Below, piece by piece: positions 8,047 to 15,629 of a stretch of DNA of 64,000 nt (position 1 is its first letter; each line of letters opens with the position of its first letter). The notes below the pieces were generated by a model. It was not told the origin of the DNA. It was given only the letters and a program-made list of their open reading frames with translations, and did no database searches. Origin of the DNA: Mycobacterium sp. PSTR-4-N (lineage in GTDB: Bacteria > Actinomycetota > Actinomycetes > Mycobacteriales > Mycobacteriaceae); contig NZ_JAKRFN010000024.1 of NCBI RefSeq assembly GCF_022348085.1, positions 38,258 through 102,257 of the forward strand, in the 5' to 3' direction. The translations under genes and the position numbers were made by a program.

Positions 8047-8943
8047 ATGGACATCCTGCGTACCCCCGATGAGCGTTTCGCCGATCTGCCCGACTTCCCG
8101 TTCGCGCCCCACTACGTCGATGTCGCGGGGATACGCATGCACTACCTCGACGAGGGGCCCCGCGACGCGGAGGTGGTGCTGCTCCTGCACGGGGAGCCGT
8201 CCTGGAGTTACCTCTATCGCACGATGATCCCGGTGCTCACCGGCGCCGGCCTGCGCGCGGTCGCGATCGATCTGGTGGGCTTCGGCCGCAGCGACAAACC
8301 GGCCCGGCGTGAGGACTACACCTATCAGGCGCACGTCGACTGGACCTGGGCTGCCATCGAGGCGATCGGCCTGACCGGCATCACGCTGGTGTGCCAGGAC
8401 TGGGGTGGGCTCATCGGGCTGCGTCTGGTGGGAGAGCATCCCGACCGCTTCGCCCGGGTCGTCGCCGCCAACACCGCGTTGCCCACCGGAGATCAGCATC
8501 CCGGCGAGGCGTTCCTCGCGTGGCAGCGGTTCAGCCAGGAGAGCCCCGACTTCCCGGTCGGAGGGATCATCGACGGCGGCTGTGTGTCGACACTGCCGGC
8601 CGATGTCATCGCCGCCTACGACGCTCCGTTCCCCGACGACTCGTTCAAGGCCGGGGCGCGGCAGTTCCCGACGCTCGTACCCACGAGCCCGGACGACCCG
8701 GCCGCATCCGCGAACCGGGCGGCCTGGGAGGCGTTGCGGCGGTTCGAGAAGCCGTTCCTGTGCGCCTTCTCCGACTCTGACCCGATCACCCGGGGTGGAG
8801 ACGCCGCGCTGCGGAAACTGATTCCGGGGGCGCACGGCCAACCCGAGGTGACCATCGCCGGTGGCGGGCATTTCCTGCAGGAGGACAAGGGCCCCGAATT
8901 GGCGACGGTCGTCGTCGACTTCATCGCCGCCAACCCTGGCTGA
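8047..8943 (+). CDS. Haloalkane dehalogenase
   Basis: A 298-residue alpha/beta hydrolase whose start (MDILRTPDERFADLPDFPF) is typical of DhlA-like haloalkane dehalogenases such as M. tuberculosis Rv2296. The nucleophile elbow is CQDWGG with Asp118, followed by Trp119 for halide binding; HGEPSWSYLY forms the oxyanion region, and GGGHFLQED supplies the catalytic His. The reaction would be hydrolytic cleavage of a carbon-halogen bond to an alcohol. A longer in-frame start exists, but the ATG at 8047, 4 nt after the upstream stop, matches the family N-terminus. Natural substrate unknown. Confidence 0.9.
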   Translation: MDILRTPDERFADLPDFPFAPHYVDVAGIRMHYLDEGPRDAEVVLLLHGEPSWSYLYRTMIPVLTGAGLRAVAIDLVGFGRSDKPARREDYTYQAHVDWTWAAIEAIGLTGITLVCQDWGGLIGLRLVGEHPDRFARVVAANTALPTGDQHPGEAFLAWQRFSQESPDFPVGGIIDGGCVSTLPADVIAAYDAPFPDDSFKAGARQFPTLVPTSPDDPAASANRAAWEALRRFEKPFLCAFSDSDPITRGGDAALRKLIPGAHGQPEVTIAGGGHFLQEDKGPELATVVVDFIAANPG

Positions 8944-8949
8944 ACCGGC

Positions 8950-9591
8950 CTAGTTCAGCGGTATGTCGTTGTCGCCCTTGCTCTTCTGATACTTCCGCGA
9001 CAGGGAGTCATACCGGGCGCGGATGCTTTCACGCTGATTCAGCAGCGTCGAGCGCAGCGGCTCGTTCTCGCTCTCGATCAGCTCGACGATGGAGTGCGCG
9101 GTCCAGAACGCGTTGCTGCGCCGGTAACCACCGGGTTCGAGGCCGAACACCTCGCGCAGGATCACCAGATCGTGGGGGATCGCGAAGCTGTCGCGGGAAT
9201 CCTCGTGGCTGTAGAAGTAGTAGTAGTTGTCGAAGCCTGCCCACGTGATCGCCGACATGCACAGCGTGCACGGTTCGTGCGTGGTGAGGAAGATCAAGTC
9301 CGTCGTCGAGGGACGATCGGGGCGCTCGTAGAACTGTCGGAGTGTGTTGATCTCGCCGTGCCACAGCGGGTTCGCCGTCTCGGCGTTGGTCCCCGCGATC
9401 ACCAGGGACAGATCCGATTTCGACAGCAGCGCGGCCCCGAAGACCTTGTTGCCGCCGGCCACGCCATGTTCGGTCAGCGGCAGGATGTCGGAGTCGATGA
9501 CGTCCAGGAGGCGCGAGGCGATCGTGGAGGCGCCCTCGGGCATGAAAGACACGCCCAACACTAACGTCGCTGCGGCGGGTTCGCTGACCAC
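8950..9591 (-). CDS. Cytidine/deoxycytidylate-type zinc deaminase
   Basis: A 213-residue protein with the CDA-fold zinc motif: HGEINTL (zinc His and catalytic Glu) and later HEPCTLCMSAITWAG (the P-C-x-x-C pair of zinc cysteines). This places it with nucleoside/base deaminases (guanine, cytosine, tRNA-adenosine or riboflavin-type). The C-terminal region (from about residue 150) is longer than in minimal CDA domains and ends with a basic-polar tail. Substrate cannot be assigned. It converges on the dehalogenase gene with a 6-nt gap. Confidence 0.85.
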   Translation of the reverse strand: MVSEPAAATLVLGVSFMPEGASTIASRLLDVIDSDILPLTEHGVAGGNKVFGAALLSKSDLSLVIAGTNAETANPLWHGEINTLRQFYERPDRPSTTDLIFLTTHEPCTLCMSAITWAGFDNYYYFYSHEDSRDSFAIPHDLVILREVFGLEPGGYRRSNAFWTAHSIVELIESENEPLRSTLLNQRESIRARYDSLSRKYQKSKGDNDIPLN

Positions 9592-9671
9592 GACAAGGCG
9601 CGCACAGGCCTGCCGGGAGCGGGCACAATGAATCCGTTAGCACGACGAACAGAACACGACGGGACCCATGC

Positions 9672-10748
9672 ATGTCCGGATGGCGCGACGCCGGTCGATT
9701 CGACGCGTTGAGCGCATACCTGCGCCGACGCGGCCTCGAGAAGCGATGGCGCATGGCCATATTCGCGTTCACCTGCGTCCTCGGCACGCTGCCGCTGATC
9801 CTGCTGACCAGCCCCGTCGGCCCGTCGACTCCCGTCGGGCGGGCGGTGGCGATCGCCGCCGGCGCCGGCGCGATCGCTGTCTCCACCGTGTGGCTACCCG
9901 GCTGGCCGACCCACACACGATCCCTGATCTACAACCTGGTGTGCTGTGCGTGCATCGCCGCGGGCTCCCTGTCGATGTCGTATGCCTATGCGGGTCTGAT
10001 GGGCTGTGTGATGTTCGCCGTGCTCGGCGGATTCCTGGCGTACTTCCACCGGCTGGCCGACGTCCTGGTCAACGGCGCGGTGGCTGCCGTGTGCGCGGTG
10101 ATCACCGCGACCCGACTCATCGTGGACACCGGCGACGTCTCGGTGACGATCAGCGCGGCGGTCACCGTGGTGGCGCTCAACGTCGGCGTACCTTTCGGCA
10201 TCTACTCCCTGGTGCACTCCCTGCATGCCGACCTGGTGGAATCCGGCCGCGACTCGCTCACCGGTCTGCTGACCCGGCGCTCCTTTTATCAGGCGCTCCG
10301 GGAACTGGTCGGGCGTCAGGGCAGTGGCGGTGCGGTGAATGTCACGATGATCGACCTCGACGACTTCAAGGGCCTCAACGATTCCCGTGGACATGCGGCG
10401 GGCGACCGGGCGCTCGCCGACGTGGGCGACGTGCTCAGGCACACCTGCGGTGAGACCGCCGTCCTCGGCCGCCTCGGTGGGGAAGAGTTCGTCGTCGCCG
10501 ACACCGACGCGCCGTCAGGTCACGCAGAGACCACCGACGCCGTCCGCGCGAACATCGCGGCGCTGCCGTTCGACATCACCGCCAGCCTCGGCAGTTGCAC
10601 AGCGCTGCTCACCGACCACGACACCACCGCCCCGGACTTCCTCGACCGGATGATCGCCACCGCCGACGCCGCCATGTACCGGGCCAAACGGGCGGGCGGC
10701 GATCGCGTGGAGCACCGGCGCCTCACCACGTCGAGCCGGCAGGACTGA
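9672..10748 (+). CDS. Membrane-anchored diguanylate cyclase (GGDEF)
   Basis: A 358-residue protein: about six transmembrane helices in residues 30-195, then a GGDEF domain from DSLTGLLTRRSF. MIDLDDFKGLNDSRGHAAGD is the metal and guanine-binding segment, and GRLGGEEF is an active-type signature, so synthesis of cyclic-di-GMP from two GTP is expected. The RxxD inhibitory site normally just before GGEEF is absent (the spot reads GETA), so this kind of product feedback looks missing. The sensory input would be through the membrane part. No EAL domain is present here. Confidence 0.92.
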   Translation: MSGWRDAGRFDALSAYLRRRGLEKRWRMAIFAFTCVLGTLPLILLTSPVGPSTPVGRAVAIAAGAGAIAVSTVWLPGWPTHTRSLIYNLVCCACIAAGSLSMSYAYAGLMGCVMFAVLGGFLAYFHRLADVLVNGAVAAVCAVITATRLIVDTGDVSVTISAAVTVVALNVGVPFGIYSLVHSLHADLVESGRDSLTGLLTRRSFYQALRELVGRQGSGGAVNVTMIDLDDFKGLNDSRGHAAGDRALADVGDVLRHTCGETAVLGRLGGEEFVVADTDAPSGHAETTDAVRANIAALPFDITASLGSCTALLTDHDTTAPDFLDRMIATADAAMYRAKRAGGDRVEHRRLTTSSRQD

Positions 10749-10750
10749 AC

Positions 10751-12154
10751 TCAGCCCGTCGCCGCGGGCGACTCCACGGCGTGATCCGCCGACGGACCCG
10801 CGCCGATTCCGCGCATCCGGTTGACGACGTAGACGATCGCGCCGATCGCGAGCCACACGATGCCGCCGATCTTGGCCAACGAGTCGGCGTTGATCAGCAC
10901 GTAGGCGATGATCACGAAGCCGAGCGCCGGCACCACCAGGTGCAGCAGGTAGTTCGTCGACTTCTTGCGGCCCAGGTAGTACCAGGCCACCGAGATGTGC
11001 AGCAGGCAGAACGCGAACAGGGCGCCGAAGTTGACCAGCGAGGAGATCAAGCCGATCTGGCCGACGAAGAACAACACGAGCACGATCGACAGCGCACTGA
11101 CGGTCAGGATCGCCGCGATCGGCACCTGGCGCGCGCTGATCCTCGACAGGAAGTGGGGAAGTTGACGATCGCGGCTCATCGAGAACAGCAGCCGGCTGGT
11201 CGCGGCCTGGGCGGCCATCGCGTTGGCGAAGCCGACGGCCAGCACGTTGACGACGAAGAACGCGTCCATCCAGCCGGTGGACGACGCAGCCTGCACGAGA
11301 TTGAAGAAGGCGTTGCCCACCTCGTCGTCTCCGAACGCCTCGCGACCACCGGCGAGCAGACTGGCCAGCCACGTCTGCACGATGAACAGGAACGCCACGA
11401 TGAACAGCGCACCGACCATCGCCTTGCCGGCCGGATTGCGCGTGCCCGTGGACTCTTCGGCGAGCGTCGAAATCCCGTCGAAGCCGAGGAAGCTCAGGAC
11501 CGCGATCGACAGCGCAGCAGCCAGCAGAGGTGCGCTGACGGTGTCCGAGTTCCAGATCGGGGTCGTGCTCCATCCGACGTCGGGCAGGCTGCCACCGCTG
11601 ATCGCACGCACCGCGATCACGACGAACACCACCACGAACACCAGCTCGATCGCGAGGAACACCCGGTTGGCCATCTTCAGCGAGTCGACGCCCAACAGAT
11701 TGATCGCGGTGTTGACGAGGACGAACAGGATCGCCCACATCCACCGCGGTGTGTCCGGGAACAATCCGATCATCGACTCCGCAGCGAAGACATACAGCAG
11801 CGTGGGCACCAGAAGGTAGTCCAGGAGCATCGCCCAGCCGGCGAAAAAGCCTGCCCCGGAATGTATTCCGCGACCCACATAGGAGAACACCGAGCCGGCG
11901 AGCGGGAACGATTTCGCCATCTGGGCGTAGGCGAGCGCGGTGAAGATCATCGCGACCAGCCCGATCACGTAGACCAGGGGCACCATGCCCGACGAGCTGT
12001 TGTAGACGGTGCCGAAGATCGCCCACGGGGCGATCGGCACCATGAACACCAGCCCGTAGACCAGCAGGTCGAAGGTCGACACCGAGCGGTGCAGTTCCTG
12101 CTTGTAGCCGAACGATTCCAGCGTGCGCTGGGCGGCGGGTTCGATGTCGGTCAT
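10751..12154 (-). CDS. APC-superfamily amino acid permease
   Basis: A 467-residue membrane protein with about twelve transmembrane helices. After a short cytosolic N-terminus (MTDIEPAAQRTLESFGYKQE) come the first helix region DLLVYGLVFMVPIAPWAIFG, the conserved YVGRGIHSGAGFFAGWAMLLDY, and the central LSFLGFDGISTLAEES typical of APC transporters. The ATG at 12154 overlaps the stop of the upstream peptidase-like gene (ATGA), so peptide cleavage and uptake of an amino acid or amine are probably coupled. Substrate not assignable. Confidence 0.92.
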   Translation of the reverse strand: MTDIEPAAQRTLESFGYKQELHRSVSTFDLLVYGLVFMVPIAPWAIFGTVYNSSSGMVPLVYVIGLVAMIFTALAYAQMAKSFPLAGSVFSYVGRGIHSGAGFFAGWAMLLDYLLVPTLLYVFAAESMIGLFPDTPRWMWAILFVLVNTAINLLGVDSLKMANRVFLAIELVFVVVFVVIAVRAISGGSLPDVGWSTTPIWNSDTVSAPLLAAALSIAVLSFLGFDGISTLAEESTGTRNPAGKAMVGALFIVAFLFIVQTWLASLLAGGREAFGDDEVGNAFFNLVQAASSTGWMDAFFVVNVLAVGFANAMAAQAATSRLLFSMSRDRQLPHFLSRISARQVPIAAILTVSALSIVLVLFFVGQIGLISSLVNFGALFAFCLLHISVAWYYLGRKKSTNYLLHLVVPALGFVIIAYVLINADSLAKIGGIVWLAIGAIVYVVNRMRGIGAGPSADHAVESPAATG

Positions 12155-13056
12155 GGGGTGTCCTCGTGTTCGGTGAGGAAGCTCGCGACCACGGCGCGGA
12201 ACTCCTCGGGCTTCTCCAGATGGCTGCAATGGCTGCAGCCGGCGAAGACGTGACCGCGCGCGTCGGGGATGTGCTCGACGTAGGGCCGCCAGGTGGCGGG
12301 TGTGGCCTCGTCGAATTCACCTGCGACGACCAGAGTCGGCGCCTCGATGTCGGGCAGACGATCGATGATCGACCAGTCCCGAAGGGTGCCCACGACGTGA
12401 AACTCGTTGGGCCCGTTCATGGTGTGATAGACCGTCGGTTCGGCCTCCATCTGCGCCTCGGAGTCGAGGAAGTCCTGCGGGAACGGGTCCATCCGCGCGA
12501 CGTGGCGGCGATAGAACTCCATCGTCGCGGCCAGATACTCCGGATCGGTGACGGTGCCGGCCGCCTCGTGCCGCTCGAGCGCATCCTGAGTCTGCGGCGG
12601 CAGCTGCGCGCGCAGTTCTGCCGCGCCCTGCACCCACAGCTCCATCGACGCCGGTGAATTGCAGATCGCCAGCGAGACCAGGCCGGCGGGGCGGCGCACG
12701 GCGATCTCGGCGCCCAGCATGCCACCCCAGGACTGTCCGAGCAGGTGATAAGTCTCGATACCGAGAGTGCCTGCGACGGTGTGGAATTCGTCGACGAACA
12801 GAGCGGGCGTCCAGAAGTCGGTCGGTGCGTCGGGTAGGTGGGTGGAGTTGCCACACCCGAGCTGGTCGTAGTGGATCACCGTCCGGCCCGTCTGGTCGGC
12901 CAGCTCGGCGATGTTGGCCACGTAGTTGTGTGCCATGCCGGGTCCGCCGTGCAGGACGAACAACGGCAACGCCCCGGGTTTCGGGCGATCCGGCGTGGTG
13001 ATCTGTACCCAGGTCTGGTATTCGCAGAAGGCGACCAGACGGGTCTCGCGCTGCAT
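12151..13056 (-). CDS. Alpha/beta hydrolase, proline iminopeptidase-like
   Basis: A 301-residue enzyme from the ATG at 13056 (MQRETRLVAFCEYQTWVQI). The PLFVLHGGPGMAHNY segment is the HGGPG oxyanion motif of prolyl aminopeptidases; GQSWGGMLGAEIA holds the nucleophile Ser, and the C-terminal CSHCSHLEKPEEF region the His. It likely cleaves an N-terminal residue (proline-like) from peptides or amides. Longer upstream starts would run through the putative GntR operator, so I chose the internal ATG. It is translationally coupled to the permease. Confidence 0.88.
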   Translation of the reverse strand: MQRETRLVAFCEYQTWVQITTPDRPKPGALPLFVLHGGPGMAHNYVANIAELADQTGRTVIHYDQLGCGNSTHLPDAPTDFWTPALFVDEFHTVAGTLGIETYHLLGQSWGGMLGAEIAVRRPAGLVSLAICNSPASMELWVQGAAELRAQLPPQTQDALERHEAAGTVTDPEYLAATMEFYRRHVARMDPFPQDFLDSEAQMEAEPTVYHTMNGPNEFHVVGTLRDWSIIDRLPDIEAPTLVVAGEFDEATPATWRPYVEHIPDARGHVFAGCSHCSHLEKPEEFRAVVASFLTEHEDTP

Positions 13057-13078
13057 CGCATCAGCATGAACCTCTAAA

Positions 13079-13095
13079 GGTCTCCCTGCAAGACC
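13079..13095. promoter_or_regulatory. Candidate GntR operator in divergent intergenic region
   Basis: GGTCT-N7-AGACC is an inverted repeat centred between the peptidase/permease operon and the divergent GntR gene, the expected place for a local FCD-family regulator to bind. The palindrome is short, so this remains a candidate. Confidence 0.35.
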
Positions 13096-13141
13096 AATCA
13101 AACGATTTAACATGTCGGTGACTCGAAGGGGACTGGTGCTG

Positions 13142-13918
13142 ATGGGGCACAACGGATCACCCATGGGTGAAGCACCGTCCGGCGTGCTGCACCGACAGCT
13201 GGATTCCTCGTCGCGGGTCGACGAGGTGACCGACCGGTTGATCACCGCGATCGCGATCGGCGAGTACCTCCCGGGCGCGCGCCTGCCCGGCGAGCGCGAC
13301 CTGGCGGCCTACCTCGGCGCCGGCCGGATGACCGTGCGTGCGGCGCTGGCGCGGTTGGTCGATCGCGGGCTGCTCGAGACGCGCCGGGGACGGGGTGGGG
13401 GATCGTTCGTGCGCCAGCAGTGGCCGGATTCGTCGACCGAAGCCGTCGGGCGCACGTTGGCCGGCCGCCTCGACGAGCTGCGGGTCCAGTGCGACGCGGT
13501 GTGTCGCCTGCAGGGGGCGGTGTGCCGGGCAGCCGCTGAAGCCCGCACCGACACCGACATCGCGGTACTGAGGCAGCGGCTCGAGGAATATCGCACCGCT
13601 GCGACCGGCCTGGCGGCTCAGCAGGCGGACAGCCGGTTGCATGCGGCCATCTCCGAGGCGGCCCACAACGACGTGCTCGCCGGCGTGCTCAACGATCTCA
13701 AGGCGCGGGTGAGTATCGGCGCGCCGGCTCACCTGTGGGGGGAACCCGACACCATGCGGACCGTCGAGGCGCGGGCCCTGCGTGAGCACGAACTCATCGT
13801 CGCGGCGATCGCCGAAGGCCGGGCCGACGACGCCGACGCACTGGCCCGCGCGCACGGCACGATCGACTTCGGACACATCATGACCGCGATGCGTCGCGCC
13901 GGCGTGCCCGCCGAGTGA
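13142..13918 (+). CDS. GntR/FadR-type transcriptional regulator (FCD)
   Basis: An N-terminal winged helix-turn-helix (about residues 25-95: DRLITAIAIGEYLPGARLPGERDLAAYLG, then TVRAALARLVDRGLLETRRG) is followed by a helical FCD ligand-binding domain. The latter has histidines in DSRLHAAISEAAHN and near the C-terminus (REHELIVAAIAEG) that usually hold a metal. Three in-frame starts (13112, 13142, 13163) are plausible; 13142 is a compromise. It is divergent from the peptidase/permease pair, which it probably controls in response to a small carboxylate or amino-acid ligand. Confidence 0.88.
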   Translation: MGHNGSPMGEAPSGVLHRQLDSSSRVDEVTDRLITAIAIGEYLPGARLPGERDLAAYLGAGRMTVRAALARLVDRGLLETRRGRGGGSFVRQQWPDSSTEAVGRTLAGRLDELRVQCDAVCRLQGAVCRAAAEARTDTDIAVLRQRLEEYRTAATGLAAQQADSRLHAAISEAAHNDVLAGVLNDLKARVSIGAPAHLWGEPDTMRTVEARALREHELIVAAIAEGRADDADALARAHGTIDFGHIMTAMRRAGVPAE

Positions 13919-13925
13919 GAGCAGC

Positions 13926-13931
13926 TAGGCT
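13926..13931 (+). promoter_or_regulatory. -10 element of leaderless thyX
   Basis: TAGGCT lies 6 nt before the thyX GTG, giving a leaderless transcript start. Confidence 0.6.
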
Positions 13932-13937
13932 GCGCCG

Positions 13938-14690
13938 GTGGCCGAGATCGCGCCGCTGCGCGTGCAGCTGATCGCCAAGACGGAATTCACCGCGCCCCCC
14001 GACGTCGACTGGAGCACCGATGCCGACGGCGGTGCGGCGCTGGTCGAATTCGCCGGCCGGGCGTGCTATCAGAGCTGGTCCAAACCCAACCCGAAGACGG
14101 CGACCAACGCCGCCTACCTGCAGCACATCATCGACGTCGGACATTTCTCGGTGCTCGAACACGCGACGGTGTCGTTCTACATCACCGGGATCTCCCGCTC
14201 GTGCACCCACGAGCTGATCCGACACCGGCACTTCTCCTACTCACAGCTCTCGCAGCGCTACGTACCCGACGGCGACGTGGCCGTGGTGGCGCCCCCGGGT
14301 GTCGACGGCGACCCCGAGCTGACCCGCATCGTCGCCGACGCGGCCGACGCCAGCCGGGCCGCCTACGTCGAGCTGCTGGAACGGCTAGAAGAGAGGTTCG
14401 CCGACGTGCCGAACGCCACGCTGCGGCGTAAGCAGGCCCGACAGGCCGCCCGCGCGGTGCTGCCCAACGCGACCGAGACCCGGATCGTCGTCACCGGCAA
14501 CTACCGGGCGTGGCGACATTTCATCGCGATGCGGGCCAGCGAACACGCCGACGTCGAGATCAGACGGCTCGCCGTGGAATGCCTGCGCCAGCTCGCGAAC
14601 ACGGCGCCCGCCGTGTTCGCCGACTTCGAGATCACCGTGCTGGCCGATGGCAGTGAGGTCGCCACCAGCCCGTTGGCCACGGAAGGCTGA
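13938..14690 (+). CDS. thyX: Flavin-dependent thymidylate synthase (ThyX)
   Basis: ThyX makes dTMP from dUMP using FAD, NADPH and methylenetetrahydrofolate, and releases tetrahydrofolate rather than dihydrofolate. The family-defining RHR-x7-S motif is present with Arg95-His-Arg97 and Ser105. The 250-residue length matches mycobacterial ThyX. The C-terminal ATETRIVVTGNYRAWRHFIAMR segment is the conserved substrate/FAD region. The start is supported by the leaderless -10. It precedes dapA as in M. tuberculosis (Rv2754c-Rv2753c). ThyA is encoded 8 kb upstream in the same window. Confidence 0.97.
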   Translation: MAEIAPLRVQLIAKTEFTAPPDVDWSTDADGGAALVEFAGRACYQSWSKPNPKTATNAAYLQHIIDVGHFSVLEHATVSFYITGISRSCTHELIRHRHFSYSQLSQRYVPDGDVAVVAPPGVDGDPELTRIVADAADASRAAYVELLERLEERFADVPNATLRRKQARQAARAVLPNATETRIVVTGNYRAWRHFIAMRASEHADVEIRRLAVECLRQLANTAPAVFADFEITVLADGSEVATSPLATEG

Positions 14691-14701
14691 GGGCCACCGG
14701 G

Positions 14702-14707
14702 TAATCT
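14702..14707 (+). promoter_or_regulatory. Probable -10 element of dapA
   Basis: TAATCT lies 8 nt before the chosen dapA GTG. This is slightly longer than the usual 6-7 nt but still compatible with an almost leaderless message. Confidence 0.45.
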
Positions 14708-14715
14708 TGGTGCCC

Positions 14716-15618
14716 GTGAGCACCAGCGCCTTCGACGTCACCGCCCGGCTGGGCACCCTGTTGACGGCCATGGTCACCCCGTTCAAGCCCGACGGTTCGC
14801 TGGACACCGAGACCGCGGCGCGCCTGGCGGGTCACCTCGTCGACGCCGGCTGCGACGGCCTCGTGGTCTCCGGCACCACCGGCGAATCACCGACCACCAC
14901 CGATGCCGAGAAGCTGGCCCTGCTGCGCGCTGTGCTCGAAGCGGTCGGGGACCGCGCGCGCGTCGTCGCCGGCGCGGGCACCTACGACACCGCGCACAGC
15001 GTCGGGCTCGCCCGAGCGGCCGCCGCGGAGGGGGCGCACGGACTGCTCGTGGTGACCCCGTACTACTCGCGTCCGCCGCAGGAGGGCCTGCTCGCGCACT
15101 TCCGCGCCGTCGCCGATGCGACCGAGCTGCCGAACATCCTCTACGACATCCCGCCGCGCTCGGTCGTGCCGATCGAATGGGACACGATCCGGACCCTGGC
15201 CCAGCACCCCAACATCGTCGCGATCAAAGACGCCAAGGCGGATCTGCCCGGAGCCGGCCAGATCATGGCCGAGACGGGACTGGCCTATTACTCCGGTGAC
15301 GATGCGCTGAACCTGCCGTGGCTGGCGATGGGCGCGACGGGCTTCATCAGCGTGTGGGGTCACGTCGCGGCCGGGCAACTTCGAGACATGCTGTCCGCCT
15401 TCGCCTCCGGTGATGTGGCGACCGCGCGCAAGATCAACGTGTCGTTGGCGCCCCTGATGGCGGCGCAGGCGCGCCTGGGCGGCGTCACGCTGTCCAAGGC
15501 GGCGCTCCGGCTGAAGGGCTTCGAGGTCGGCGACCCGAGGCTGCCGCAGGTGCCGGCCACCGACGACCAACTCGAGGCACTGGCGGCGGACCTGCGGGCC
15601 GCCGCGGTGCTTCGGTAA
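14716..15618 (+). CDS. dapA: 4-hydroxy-tetrahydrodipicolinate synthase
   Basis: DapA condenses pyruvate with aspartate semialdehyde, the first committed step to diaminopimelate and lysine. GTG at 14716 gives 300 residues and the family N-terminus FDVTARLGTLLTAMVTPF. Catalytic features: GTTGESPTT near residue 55, TPYYSRPPQEG with the active-site Tyr, and Schiff-base Lys171 in IVAIKDAKADL. An upstream in-frame GTG (14710) and a longer frame exist but do not fit the family. rnj follows after 11 nt. Confidence 0.97.
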   Translation: MSTSAFDVTARLGTLLTAMVTPFKPDGSLDTETAARLAGHLVDAGCDGLVVSGTTGESPTTTDAEKLALLRAVLEAVGDRARVVAGAGTYDTAHSVGLARAAAAEGAHGLLVVTPYYSRPPQEGLLAHFRAVADATELPNILYDIPPRSVVPIEWDTIRTLAQHPNIVAIKDAKADLPGAGQIMAETGLAYYSGDDALNLPWLAMGATGFISVWGHVAAGQLRDMLSAFASGDVATARKINVSLAPLMAAQARLGGVTLSKAALRLKGFEVGDPRLPQVPATDDQLEALAADLRAAAVLR

Positions 15619-15629
15619 CGGGATCGCCG

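Noticed and set aside
10595..12253. 552-codon plus-strand frame opposite the permease
   Set aside because: Its composition (His, Gln, Arg, Asp-rich) is that of an antisense shadow; the minus-strand permease has clear APC motifs.
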